The translations under genes and the position numbers were made by a program. A DNA stretch of 64,000 bases from Basidiobolus meristosporus CBS 931.73 (lineage: Eukaryota > Basidiobolomycota > Basidiobolomycetes > Basidiobolales > Basidiobolaceae), in contig MCFE01000104.1 of NCBI GenBank assembly GCA_002104905.1, positions 62,001 to 126,000 on the forward strand, given 5' to 3'. The notes beneath the pieces are model-generated. The model saw nothing but the letters and a program-made list of their open reading frames with translations. It ran no database searches and was not told the DNA's origin. Positions within the stretch are counted from its first letter, which is position 1; every line of letters begins with the position of its first letter. Below, piece by piece: positions 44,539 through 55,440 of the stretch.

Positions 44539-45981
44539 CTAAACAAGCGCCTTGAAACGTTCAAAAGCTGCCTTGTGAAGCTCCTCACGATGGTCGGGGT
44601 GAGCAATATCAATCATTGCTCTAGCTCTTTGAAGCAAGTTCTTGCCATGGAGATAAGCATAGCCATATTCGGTTACGATGTAATGCGAGTGGTATCTAGA
44701 GGTAACTACACCAGCACCCAGCTTCAGGGTGGATACGATCTTAGACTCACCAACTACATTGGGGTTGCCCTTTACCTTGGTGGTCGAAGGAAGACAGATG
44801 ATGGGCACACCGCCCTCGCTCAAAGCAGCACCACGCTCAAAGTCAACCTGGCCTCCAACACCAGAGATATGGCGGGTGCCTACAGAATCAGCACAAACTT
44901 GACCGGTTATGTCGACCTCAATCGCAGCATTGATAGCGGCCACCTTGGGGTTTTTGGAAATTACTACTGGGTCGTTGGTGACGGTAACATCAACAAACGA
45001 GATTTCCGGGTTGTCATCAATGAAATCGTAAAGGCGCTGGCCACCAATGACAAATGAGGTGACTACTTTCCCGGGAAGGAACTTTTTGTTTCTGTTTGTG
45101 ATGATTCCTTTCTCCATAAGAGGAATCAACCCTTCTTGGAACATCTCGGTGTGAACGCCAAGATTCTTATGGTTGGTTAATGAGGAGAGGACGGCGTTGG
45201 GGATGGCACCAATTCCCATCTGCAAAGTGGAGCCGTCATCAATCAAGCCGGCAATAATCCTACCGATGTCACGGTCGGCTTGGGTCATGGCGCCAGTGTG
45301 ATGTTCAGGCAACTTTTCATCAACATCGGGCACAATGTAATCAAAATGGTTGATATTGATCAAGCCATCTCCATGAGTGCGTGGCATGTTTGGATTGATT
45401 TGAGCGATAACAATATCTGCAGTCTCCACGGCAGCAACTGCAGTGCAGACCTCAACTCCCAGAGAAACGTAGCCGTGCTTATTTGGGGGAGAAACATTAA
45501 GAAGGGCAACATTTGGACGGGTGATATCCTTACGCATCAAAGCGGGCAGCTCACTTAAGAAGCAGGGGACGTAGCTGGACAAACCCTCGCGAACAGCTGC
45601 TCTCTGGTTGGGGCCAACAAAGAAATTGTTTACGAAGAAGGCACTCTTCATTTCTTCAAGAGTTGGAGGAACTGGAAATTGATCAGCCATCTCAGTGGTA
45701 GCGGTCAATGGGCACATCGGGTTGGGTGATTCGATATGAATGTGAATACATTCCACGTTTTTCAATTCCTTGTAGCGTTTTGCAAGGCCGAGGGCTAGTG
45801 TACGAGGAAATGCTGCTACACCGTGCAAGTAAACGCGGTCGTTATCTTTAACGACAGAGACGGCTTCCTCCACAGTGACTACTTTGGGAGTTTTTTTGGT
45901 AAACAAGGTTCTACGAGAGATCTGAGACAGAGCCTTGCTCAATGGCACAGAACGCAGAGTAGATTTGGGGAGGAAGCTCAT
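44539..45981 (-). CDS. Mitochondrial acetyl-CoA hydrolase/transferase family CoA-transferase
   Basis: Intronless, 480 aa. The N-terminus (LPKSTLRSVPLSKALSQISR, then RTLFTKK) is a strong mitochondrial presequence. The core has VYLHGVAAFPRTLALGL, GPNQRAAVREG, LLNVSPPNKHGYVSLG, ALPxxxG-like IGAIPNAVLSSL, and the GVHTEMF segment carrying the catalytic glutamate. The end has SRYHSHYIVTEYGYAYLHGK. Length and motifs look like the 4-hydroxybutyrate CoA-transferase / acetate:succinate CoA-transferase branch more than fungal Ach1, which is about 525 aa. The likely reaction is CoA transfer between acetyl-CoA or butyryl-CoA and an organic acid; substrates are inferred. Confidence 0.83.
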   Translation of the reverse strand: MSFLPKSTLRSVPLSKALSQISRRTLFTKKTPKVVTVEEAVSVVKDNDRVYLHGVAAFPRTLALGLAKRYKELKNVECIHIHIESPNPMCPLTATTEMADQFPVPPTLEEMKSAFFVNNFFVGPNQRAAVREGLSSYVPCFLSELPALMRKDITRPNVALLNVSPPNKHGYVSLGVEVCTAVAAVETADIVIAQINPNMPRTHGDGLININHFDYIVPDVDEKLPEHHTGAMTQADRDIGRIIAGLIDDGSTLQMGIGAIPNAVLSSLTNHKNLGVHTEMFQEGLIPLMEKGIITNRNKKFLPGKVVTSFVIGGQRLYDFIDDNPEISFVDVTVTNDPVVISKNPKVAAINAAIEVDITGQVCADSVGTRHISGVGGQVDFERGAALSEGGVPIICLPSTTKVKGNPNVVGESKIVSTLKLGAGVVTSRYHSHYIVTEYGYAYLHGKNLLQRARAMIDIAHPDHREELHKAAFERFKALV

Positions 45982-47138
45982 GTTTTCCTAGTGAATGCAA
46001 CTAATATGCTACCCACACCAACGCCCCTCCAGCCTAATTTATACCTAATCACTATACTGCCACACTTGGTACCACTTCGAACCTCTTGGTAAACGAGCAG
46101 AAAGCACACTAGTGATTGGTAGTTGTATGGGACTGAATTTCTTGTGGAAACATATCGATACTCGATTATCCGATGCTTGAGAATTTAATTCATTTCCTTT
46201 CATGACTCACATGTTTCAAAAGCTAACGCTAGTACATTCACTCAAAATGTTGTTTAAGCAACCTGAATGTCAGTATTAGCCCTCTGGAGCCTAGACTTCT
46301 ATTGGAATCCACAGCCCACAATATTGACACTTGTTCGATGGTGGTGGTACACCAGACTTGTCTCTATCTATGAGATTCTGTCAGCTCTGGCTGATCTTCC
46401 GAGGACATTGCTATTGCCTGAGCATCAACAGTTACTCATGTCTCGGCTATAATCAACTTCTCATGCGCTATACCCTTCGGTTAAAATCGAGTTCTCCAAT
46501 ATGGCAAGAAAACTTATTTGTGGAACCCGACGCCGCGTGGTAAGCCTCCTAATTAGCATCACCCCCACATTTTAAGACCATTCTCAGGTCATGAGTGCTC
46601 TATGAACAACAGAAATAGACTTGACATATAATTCGTATTTTGGATTAAGCACTCTGAGAAAGCCGAAATATGAACTCGCAACATGATAAAGTTTGAAATT
46701 GTGGCCAATAAACATGACGGGGTAACTTCGTATTTTCTGAATTCTTCCTTTTTTCTCACAAATGCTATAGCCAGTTGTCAGTTCCGATGTCAACGTTACC
46801 AGCCTTTTATAGAATAAGGTTGTTGCAAAACCTAGTCATGACATATCAATTGAATAACCTACATTATATCGATTACTTTTTTGCTTCGATGTCTGCCAAG
46901 GTGATGGAACTAGTTTGCATATCGTAGTGCGGAATCCAATCTTATATCGAAGACAAACTTAAGTTATGAATAACAGGGATATTAGCAAATTTCAAACTCT
47001 TTAGCTTACTTACTCGTATGAGCATCAAATAAATACAGCTAGTATGTGATATCACAAAAAAGAGAGTATTGAAATTTAGGAACAATTCATTATCAGTTAG
47101 TCGATTGTAGTTTAGTTATTGGTAACAAAGTGAGCGAA
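45982..47138. other. Intergenic between CoA-transferase and repeat block 1
   Basis: About 1.16 kb, AT-rich to the right. It contains the CoA-transferase promoter. Short ORFs only; no gene recognised. Confidence 0.4.
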
Positions 47139-47300
47139 AACTACAGTCATTAAGCTATATATATCCATCATAAGAAATTTGCCAACACACTGCCATCCCG
47201 AATTAAAGGACTCCAGTTGTGCAACAGCAAAAATCAATTGCGCTAGGTATTCATCTTAATATTCTCAATAATTGTATTTGTTTCTTATTGTTGAGGTAAA

Positions 47301-47471
47301 GAGGAAGGCAGGAGGCGGCGCATGGCGCTCACCTCCCACAAACAAAAATTTAACAGTCGAGACACCCCGAAGGATGTTCGCGTCAAAGACCCTGAGGCGC
47401 TGTGCAATGCTCAAGTTCTAAGACGAACAGCCTGCCTTCTTGATCACAAGCTGTCCCTGCCAGGTAAGTAT
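47301..47471 (+). repeat. Structured core repeat, copy A1
   Basis: Begins GAGGAAGGCAGGAGGCGG and ends CCAG followed by GTAAGTATG, a near-perfect 5' splice-site consensus. It contains a nested hairpin (GGAGG..GCGC-ATG-GCGC..CCTCC), then a second (CGAA-GGATG-TTCG). A 48-codon ATG frame (MALTSHKQKFNSRDTPKDV...) is open through it. Identical to the A copy in block 2. Confidence 0.8.
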
Positions 47472-47876
47472 GCTTTGCCCCCTCCGCTCCTCTCTCCTTT
47501 ATCCTCATCCTGCTCACTCCTCAACCTGTGGGATCCCCTTGATTTCATGCCATCCCTAGAGATTTCCTTGCTCACAAATATCTACTCCGCCATTTCTGGC
47601 CAGATGATTATCCATCATTTCTACTGAAGTAATGCTACCCCATTCACACCGAGTATTTTCACCAATGCCACCCATATCACTCACCACCCCACCAGTCCAT
47701 CTCTTTATCTCCTCTTCCTTTCGCTAGGAGTTCCCACTAGTGATACTCGTAAACCTCGCAGTTCTATTTCCATGATCACCATACTAATACTTTGTAGTGG
47801 GGAACTGGATGAGCACTGTGCTTTTTTGTACTTTCAAGTTGATGTTTGCGTAGAGATGGTGGTTTTTGAAATAAAG

Positions 47877-48047
47877 AGGAAGGCAGGAGGCGGCGCATGG
47901 CGCTCACCTCCCACAAACAAAAATTTAACAGTCGAGACACCCCGAAGGATGTTCGCGTCAAGGACCCTGAGGCGCTGTGCAATGCTCAAGTTCCAAGACG
48001 AACAGTCTGCCTTCTTGATCACAAACTGTCCCTGCCAGGTAAGTATG
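47877..48047 (+). repeat. Structured core repeat, copy B1
   Basis: Same core as A1 with four substitutions. Two are silent and two replace residues in the ATG frame (L to P, A to V). It is again followed by GTAAGTATG. Sequence after the core differs from that after A1. Confidence 0.8.
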
Positions 48048-48239
48048 CCGAACCAGGTTGCCAGAGGTGGCATAAAATAGAGCCGGCAGCCTCGAGTCAA
48101 TTGTGGGATTCAGGTCGATATATGAATAGCATTGGACAAATATGGCATTCAATCTCAAGTAAGGCCTTCACTTGAAGTCACAAATCTCGTTACCATAACT
48201 GCATTTAATTCACAAGCATGGACGATTCGACAAACCTAA

Positions 48240-48965
48240 CTAATAATCACTTTTCTGTCTATCGTAGTTGGCACCTGAGGCATTTCTTAATAATAGGGTC
48301 AAGGTCATGAAGATCTGTGGTGGAGATTTCAATAGCATAACCTACGATATGCTTGACGCCTGACACGTGCACCTGAGTAAATAAAGGTGAGCATATTGAC
48401 CTCAAATGATAAGGAGGATGTGATTTACACTCAATTTAGCTTTGCGCATAACCTAAACTGGGGGTTCACACTAGGACACAAAAACGAACATCACTTGCTG
48501 AGTAAGCTCGTTGTTGGAGATAACCATGCTACAAAATGGTGATCAAATAAGCGCCAACCCAAAGGCGTTGCTTGAACTCACCCTACCAAAGGTACCCAAA
48601 AGCAGCTTGATCAGGCTCTAGCTGTTTAACAATTTCTGCAAGACCTCCTTTCCCTAAGCTGACGTTAATAATCGTGCTCAAAGACGCTCGTTATATATGT
48701 AGCACCTGTGGAGTTCACTTCAAGTATATCCCCTCTGTCTTCAGAATACGTCAAGAGTAGCCTAGATGGGTAAGGCCAACCTCGGAAAAATCACGCTGAT
48801 GTCAAAATGTTCCAGGGTTACCAGTTTGTATCAGAATTGTCTTTAACAAGAGCTATATTAGAGTATATCACAGGTGAGATGGGTAGACACAACTGCCTTG
48901 GCTAATACACGCACCAGACTGCTTTTGCTCGAGATTAAATTGGATAAGATCAAAGCACTCGACAT
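48240..48965 (-). pseudogene. Coactosin-like (ADF-H) pseudogene
   Basis: Spliced minus-strand pieces reconstruct a coactosin: ALVKDNSDTNWLLLTYSEDR, GDILEVNSTGLGKGGLAEIV, KQLEPDQAAFGYL, VISNNELTQQVMFVFVS, VMRKAKLSVHVSGVKHIVG, AIEISTTDL and a terminal SGANYD. Three lesions are visible. Between FVFVS and VMRKAKLS the frame is colinear with the family (SW...V) but carries two TAG codons, one at the usual Trp. Near 48300 one extra base separates TTDLHDL from TLLLRNASGANYD. The N-terminal frame is also hard to start cleanly. A 27-nt intron could remove the stops but is implausibly short. Coactosins bind F-actin. It sits about 50 bp from repeat block 1. Confidence 0.7.
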
Positions 48966-49392
48966 ATAAAAGCAGTGATTGAACTGAAGCACTCATTCGT
49001 AAGACATGCCAACAAAACCCACAAATCCATTGGATTGCACTCGAATTTTGAATTGACGATTGACCTAATTATGGCGAAGTGTGGCTAAGCTCATGATGTT
49101 CTAGCGGAATATACCCGTATTGAACCTGGTCAGAGGGGATCACATTATTACAGTTAGGTGGGGATAGACGAAGATAGGCAGAAGGAAAGATTAAACTAAA
49201 CATGATTGACACCATAATCTAGCAAATCGAGGAATGGTTTGGTAAATGCCTCAAGAGTAAACAAAGGGATGGGCGTTTTATTCGGTATATAATGACGATT
49301 TTGATCACATCCATTAATAACGATAAAAAAATCAACTTCCCCATTTAGTGAAAACAAACAGTATTACAATAACAATAAAGACACTTTAGAAA
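48966..49392. other. Intergenic between coactosin pseudogene and coiled-coil gene
   Basis: About 0.43 kb, no gene recognised. Confidence 0.4.
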
Positions 49393-50648
49393 ATGACTTT
49401 ATCTGTAAAGACGAGCTTACTCGACGAAAATACAAAAAGGTCAACCCAGGCTCCAGGAGCTTCCTCAGAAAACCCACTTAATAAGGTATTCATACTATTC
49501 TTCACAAGGACGACCTTTTCCTCTAAACTCATCTTGGTAATAGTCTAATAATCAAGCTTGCTCGAAGGTGTGTTTTGAACATGGTTGCTTCTGGCATTTG
49601 CAATGCGTTTCCAGTTGACTTATGACTGACCTTACTCTATATGTAGCAGCCGAATATACCTCTAGACAAAAGACCGAACAAATTGGCCTCGCCTTCGAAA
49701 TTCGTATATGTATGCTCGGTTTTTTGAAGGGCAATTGGTGATACACAGATTATGCTAAACGATACCTATTCGATCATCTAGAGATCACACATTAGCCCTT
49801 TAAGACGTCAACATCCATATCTACCTTCTTCGAGACTATCTCCACTTACGGCTAAGATGTACAAAAAGATGGAAGCCTGCCGGATTGAAAAGGTGGATAT
49901 ATACATGCGTAACACAGCGCCGTTGAAATGATACCAACCATCTTCACTTCAGGAAAACTTCAACCCGCAAACAATAACCAAAAATAAGAGTTCCAAAAAA
50001 CCGCAGATGGTGGAGGGAAGTCTTTTGAATTACTTCAAGCCTGATTCAACGCTGGAAACGCTTTCCAGTGTAACAAAAGATCTTGGAGAGATAAAGGCAC
50101 TTCTCTTAGAAGTCAAAGAAGGGAATTCCACGGCCATACAGGTGAAACGCTTAGATAATGTGATTGATCAACTGGAAACCAAACTGCAAAGCTATCAACC
50201 CAAGCAAGGTAGAGCTCAAAAAGCAGTCGGCTCTGGCAACTCCCTGGAGAAAGTTTCTACACAACATAAGGATAATGACGATATCAAAGAAAAAGCTGCC
50301 CGTATCGAAGAGTTGGAGAGAAAGCTCACGGAATTTGAAGCAAATCACATTCCTAAAGCCGAGTACGATCGTTTGAAACAAGAGCTGGCTGAAAGTCAGG
50401 AATTGATAGACGAGTGCAAAGCATGTCTGGAAGAAATCGACTCCACTAAGCCACAGGACATGTCAGATCTGCAAAAGAAGATCAATGAGCAGTCGCTGCT
50501 TATCGAAGGACTGCAGGATCGCCTGGCGGTCGCAGAGTTCCATAAGGCCAATTATGAAAGGGCGCAAGAAGAAATCGCCGAGCTTCGAGCTGCACTTGAA
50601 GACCTCATTAATGAGAACGAAATGGTCTGTACCCTCCAACCAATTTGA
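49393..50648 (+). CDS. Coiled-coil protein of unknown function
   Basis: The main exon (about 49,960-50,648) encodes a KNKSSKKPQ basic stretch, then EGSLLNYFKPDSTLETL, then about 150 residues of heptad coiled coil (KLDxxIxQLETKLQSY-like, AARIEELERKLTEFEA, YDRLKQELAESQELIDE, IAELRAALEDLINENE). Upstream small exons that look coding start at ATG 49393 (MTLSVKTSLLDENTKRSTQ), then SNNQACSK, then QPNIPLDKRPNKLASPSKF; these joins are tentative. GSLLNYF resembles a PCNA-interacting motif with Glu where Gln is usual. The 3' end may instead splice from NENEM into LHNS. No family recognised. Confidence 0.55.
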
Positions 50649-50969
50649 ACCGAGAATTATATACACTAACGTTGTAACGCTTCTACAGCTTCATAACAGT
50701 TAGGGTTAGCAGTAGTACAAGTCAAGACAAATCCACGCGCAACTCTACCATTGCCACAAGGCACATACAGCCGAGACCCACATTCAAATATCTTCTGTAA
50801 CTTTTATTTAGAAAGGGGATTCTCAAAAATACGAACTCAGACAAAGGCAATAAAGTAATAAGACTTCCGACAAATGGGAAAGCTGGGTGAATTGAGGATG
50901 AGAATTTTTGTGTAAATCAGATAGGTGTACGTTTGCAGTTATTTGGATATGATATGAATAACTAAGTAA
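50649..50969. other. Convergent intergenic, coiled-coil gene and eIF4E
   Basis: About 0.32 kb between two 3' ends; no feature seen. Confidence 0.4.
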
Positions 50970-51838
50970 TTATACAGTAAAGCGATCTTTGTTACAAGAT
51001 CCACTCTTGGTGGCATCTGCGTGGGCTTGGAACTCGATGGTTTGATTTGGGTTCATGGAGAGCGAACTCTTCAGATGTTGACTAGATACGACGGATGCGT
51101 TATTCAGCAGGTCACAGGTGTTAAGAAGAGGATGTGAGTAATTACCCAATGCTTTCACAGGCCTCCTTGTCGGTAATACGTGTCCATAGCGAGATACGAT
51201 AGAATCCCTTACGGATTGACACGACGCCTCCGCAAATCTCGCTCTCGTATTGGAATCCTTCACCGATACATTCAAGCATCTATCAACAAGGTCCGAAGTT
51301 GAGCATTGGCGCCAACCGAAAATTTATGAAACACACTCACAGTATACAGCCAGAGGGTGTTGATATGCTCGCCGGTCTTTTTGGGGAACTGTATCACCCA
51401 CTTGCCACCTTTCGAGTTGGCTGGATCTTCCCACATGGGCTTGATGCCAGCCTTGAACAAATGGTAGTTGGAGCCAGCCGTCAAGTCACTGGGACGCACG
51501 ACGTTGTTGTATATTCTGAAGGATGATACGTGGTCAATATGAGTTACCCGCCAATCGGTGCCACTGACAACTTACCCCCAGAAGTCTTCAACAGTGTCGA
51601 AGGTGACGATCTCCTTGAGATTTTGAGACCAGCTGGCTTGGTTGGCCTTTTTACCTGGGTTGTCATACCACAGGGTCCACTGGCTATGAAGTGGATGCTT
51701 CACGTTGAAGTTGACGGGATCCGAAAAGACGGTGACCATCTCCTGTTCGCCTTCTAAAATTTCAGGAGTGTCCTGGCTAGCCTCGGCCATAGTAACTTCT
51801 TGGGGGGCTACGTCATTTTCTACGTGGTCGGCGCTCAT
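50970..51838 (-). CDS. TIF45: Translation initiation factor eIF4E
   Basis: mRNA cap-binding protein. Three or four exons. The start at 51838 begins an acidic unstructured N-terminus (SADHVENDVAPQEVTMAEAS). The fold follows with HPLHSQWTLWYDNPGKKAN, WSQNLKEIVTFDTVEDFWG, the next exon IYNNVVRPSDLTAGSNYHLF with KAGIKPMWEDPANSKGGKWV, then NTLWLYTMLECIGEGF, YRISLWTRITDKEACESIG and the end KSGSCNKDRFTV. The two cap-stacking tryptophans correspond to W in LTLWYDN-like and MWED segments. Confidence 0.94.
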
Positions 51839-52594
51839 GGTTGCAGTTCAATTAATGATAATCAGTTGGGTGCTGTGAAAAAATCAAGGTTGATCAGAAT
51901 CCAGCACGCAGATGAGTTGCGAAGTACGAGGCAGGCAAGAGAGAGAAACGCAAGCACCTCGCGGCAAAATATCAGTGCAGTGGTTTACCTAGGGTAAGAG
52001 GGACAAATAACTGGTCTGGCAAGTCTATCCTGGTCTTTTCTTCGAAGTTTTTGGGAGGAACGAGAGAAAAAAATAAAAACTACAAATAAAACAAGTATAT
52101 GTAGAAGGAATAAAAAACACTAAAAAAATACAGGCTCTCTAAGGGATGTATATGCTTTTAAATTCTTAGTGTTGAGCTAAGAAAAATATTGGTAGCCTTC
52201 TGATAGAGAACAATAAGGAGTATGAAGTCGTTAAGAATGCGTTGTCATAGGTGTTCTAATCTCAAAAAAAAACCCAGCCAATTTTCGAGAAAAAAAAAGA
52301 ATTCGCCATAAGCAGAGATTCTTTTTCGATGATTGATTGCTCAGACTTCAATTCAAATGATTTTCCCAGCGATATCATCGATAACATGGGCCCAGCAGTG
52401 TCATGAATTATGCTAAAGAAGGTTTATTATTAAGCATTGGCTACTAAACATCAACGGAAAATCGCTGTACATTGGAATATACATGATCAGCATTGATTAG
52501 GTCTAATCTAGGTGTACAATACTTGCTAGTCGAATGTGGGTGATTTCTCACTGGGAGCGTCGTATGAACTGCTAGCTTGAGGAGTGGCCATGCT
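51839..52594. other. Intergenic upstream of eIF4E
   Basis: About 0.76 kb with A-rich runs near 52,060-52,310. It contains the eIF4E promoter/leader and ALG5 3' end. No gene recognised. Confidence 0.4.
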
Positions 52595-53724
52595 CTAGAC
52601 ATGCTTGGATTTCGTGTTGACTCTCCACAGCCCGAAGATGTAATTCAACCGAATCACCAGTAGGTCAATTGCCATTCGAATGGAGTCCCGAATTAAAGAG
52701 ATCTTGGATCCATCCACTTCGTGCCAATTGACCGATACTTCGGCAATAGGAATCGAAAGATATTCGGCAATCAGCAATACCTCGATATCAAATATCCAGC
52801 CTTCAACATGGGTGTTGGGGAAGATTTGTTGAGCGGCTGCTCTTGTAAAAAGCTTAAAGCCGCATTGGGTATCCGCGATTTTCCGAATGCCAAGTATGTA
52901 GAGAACCTTGTGAAACGAGTGCATCAACAAATTCCGGATGAATGATCGCTGGGTTGATATTAAGAAGAATGTTGGCATCAGTACTAGGTTTGCTAAGGGC
53001 TTCGACCTGCTATTCAATTACCTTGACAACAGCTTCAGTTTTAACGAGATGTGCTCTTGATCCGATAGCAACGCCCAGGTCATTGGTTTTGATCTTATTT
53101 AACTCAGCTTCAAGAAGCTCCAAATCCGCGAAACGCGTGGCACCGTCAGCATCAGCAAAGAGGATGTATTTGCCGCGAGCATTGAGTATACCCTTGATGA
53201 GTGTTAGTATCAGGATGCGGAGGAATTCGTCATTGGATGTACCTGAGTTACTGCACCACCCTTGCCTCTATTTTTCTCCAGAGTCAGGACTCGAAGATTC
53301 TTCACGTCATTATTCTTCCCAAAGTCCAAGGCGACCTGGGTTGTATTATCCTTACTACCGTCGTCAACAATCAGAATTTCATAATTGGACTCGGGGTTTT
53401 CTGCAGCACGCTTGTTCAAAAAGGCAACACATTCAGCCAGCATGATAGGGAGGCGTGAGGTCTCGTTATATGCAGGTATCACCACTGACAAGGCAACACT
53501 AGGCTCATCCGATAAACTTGGGAGCAAGTTCTTCTCTTTGCTGAAACCATCGCGATAGTAGCGTTCATTCTCTGTTCTCTGACGTGGTTTTGGGCTGGCC
53601 ACAATCAGAAACACCAAAGCCTGAACACAAAGGTTGAGTACATGCACTCCGAAGAGAATAACGCGGAACTTACACAAGCGCTTAACAGTAATAAGCTTGA
53701 TGCTAGAAATACTAGGACAGCCAT
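52595..53724 (-). CDS. ALG5: Dolichyl-phosphate beta-glucosyltransferase
   Basis: ER-membrane GT2 enzyme making dolichyl-phosphate-glucose for N-glycan assembly. The start at 53724 gives an N-terminal TM anchor ([17 protein letters not shown], then [15 protein letters not shown]). Catalytic features: [48 protein letters not shown], the DxD region [13 protein letters not shown], then [30 protein letters not shown] and [13 protein letters not shown]. Exon joins: three or more introns; one lies between GAVTQ and the exon reading [10 protein letters not shown]. The C-terminal [17 protein letters not shown] is conserved. Confidence 0.93.
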
Positions 53725-54401
53725 TTTGTAGGCAAATTGAGGGTTCTTGTAGGTGTAGTTGCCCAAAGTCGAGTTTATCAAGTGTTTGCAAGGTTCAAAT
53801 CACAGCAGTTTATCAGCCAGTGACTTGCGCTGTAGGTAAAGGTGAAACTCCGACGGCTTTGGAGGGAGGAGAAAGGCGGTTTGGTAATATAAAGCAATTA
53901 TCTGCAAACTAACCAACTTCAGCTGTTATCAAGTAGTGTGCAGACCGTCCCAAGTTGATTGCTCTTACATTACCAAACACTATTGGTCAATTAATATAAT
54001 AGATGGCAAATTCACTTGTAGTTCTCGGATTCGAGGAAATAAACTGAATGCAATACCACTCGGATAAGCCTCCATTTGCCATGAATATGGATTTCCCTAA
54101 TCTATTCATATAGTCTGAGGTAAATTCGAAGCAGATTCTATTACACATGGGTAATGCAAACTCTCAAATCACAAGACTCATTCTTGAGAACATACTTGCC
54201 ATTGGCCAAAGCATCCACAATAACACTATAATACGAAAGATACTTGTCAATTTCGATCGGCAATTGTTTCCATTCTACATAATCCAATATATTAAATTTC
54301 GTAAATCGACCAACAACCGAAATATAACTATTTATACGGCATAGAGCCAACCAGTTAAATTCATAAACATACTTCAATAAAGACTAGTTTGGTGGGCAAA
54401 G
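53725..54401. other. Intergenic between ALG5 and repeat block 2
   Basis: About 0.68 kb, AT-rich, no gene recognised. A tRNA T-arm-like string at 53793 was checked and dropped. Confidence 0.4.
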
Positions 54402-55440
54402 ACTACAGTCATTAAGCTATATATATCCATCATAAGAAATTTACTAACACCCTGCTTTTCCAAATTCACAGGACTCCAGCTGTGCAAGAGTAAGATTCAA
54501 TTGCGCTAGTATTCAACTGTGTATTTTCAATAATTATATTTGTTCTTATTGTTGAGGTATAGAGGAAGGCAGGAGGCGGCGCATGGCGCTCACCTCCCAC
54601 AAACAAAAATTTAACAGTCGAGACACCCCGAAGGATGTTCGCGTCAAAGACCCTGAGGCGCTGTGCAATGCTCAAGTTCTAAGACGAACAGCCTGCCTTC
54701 TTGATCACAAGCTGTCCCTGCCAGGTAAGTATGCTTTGCCCCCCTCCGCTCCCCTCTCCTTTATCCTCATCCTGCTCACTCCTCAACCTGTGGGATCCCC
54801 TTGATTTCATGCCATCCCTAGAGATTTCCTTGCTCACAAATATCTACTCCGCCATTTCTGGCCAGATGATTATCCATCATTTCTACTGAAGTAATGCTAC
54901 CCCATTCACACCGAGTATTTTCACCAATGCCACCCATATCACTCACCACCCCACCAGTCCATCTCTTTATCTCCTCTTCCTTTCGCTAGGAGTTCCCACT
55001 AGTGATACTCGTAAACCTCGCAGTTCTATTTCCATGATCACCATATTAACTTTTTGTAGTGGGGAACTGGATGAGCACTGTGCTTTTTTGTACTTTCAAG
55101 TTGATGTTTGCGTAGAGATGGTGGTTTTTGAAATAAAGAGGAAGGCAGGAGGCGGCGCATGGCGCTCACCTCCCACAAACAAAAATTTAACAGTCGAGAC
55201 ACCCCGAAGGATGTTCGCGTCAAGGACCCTGAGGCGCTGTGCAATGCTCAAGTTCCAAGACGAACAGTCTGCCTTCTTGATCACAAACTGTCCCTGCCAG
55301 GTAAGTATGCCGAACCAGGTTGCCAGAGGTGGCATAAAATAGAGCCGGCAGCCTCGAGTCAATTGTGGGATTCAGGTCGATATATGAATAGCATTGGACA
55401 AATATGACATTCAATCAAGCAAGGCCTTGTCACAAATCAC
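54402..55440 (+). repeat. Duplicated ~1 kb repeat block, copy 2
   Basis: Counterpart of 47139-48190, same orientation. Core copies at 54561-54731 (A2) and 55137-55307 (B2). A2 equals A1 and B2 equals B1 at all four diagnostic sites, so the block duplicated as a unit. I count only about six differences across the inner ~870 bp, which implies recent duplication or gene conversion. Right end: AAGGCCTTGTCACAAATC, then unique sequence leading to the CCDC77-like 3' end. Confidence 0.9.

Larger units (their letters stand above)
47139..48190 (+). repeat. Duplicated ~1 kb repeat block, copy 1
   Basis: A direct copy of 54402-55440, 7.26 kb away. Homology starts at ACTACAGTCATTAAG (about 80% identical for the first 160 bp), is nearly perfect from about 47290 to 48140, and fades with small indels around GTCACAAATC. 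Inside are two direct copies of a ~170 bp core (47301-47471 and 47877-48047) separated by a pyrimidine-rich spacer. No terminal inverted repeat, target-site duplication or transposase is evident. Confidence 0.9.

Noticed and set aside
47139-48190. LTR retrotransposon or SINE interpretation of the repeat block
   Set aside because: No reverse transcriptase, TG...CA ends, primer-binding site, tRNA-like A/B boxes or target duplication; the two inner cores are too short and too differently flanked to be LTRs.
53790-53860. Possible tRNA (GGTTCAAATC-like T-arm)
   Set aside because: No matching acceptor stem, anticodon arm or A box could be placed around it.
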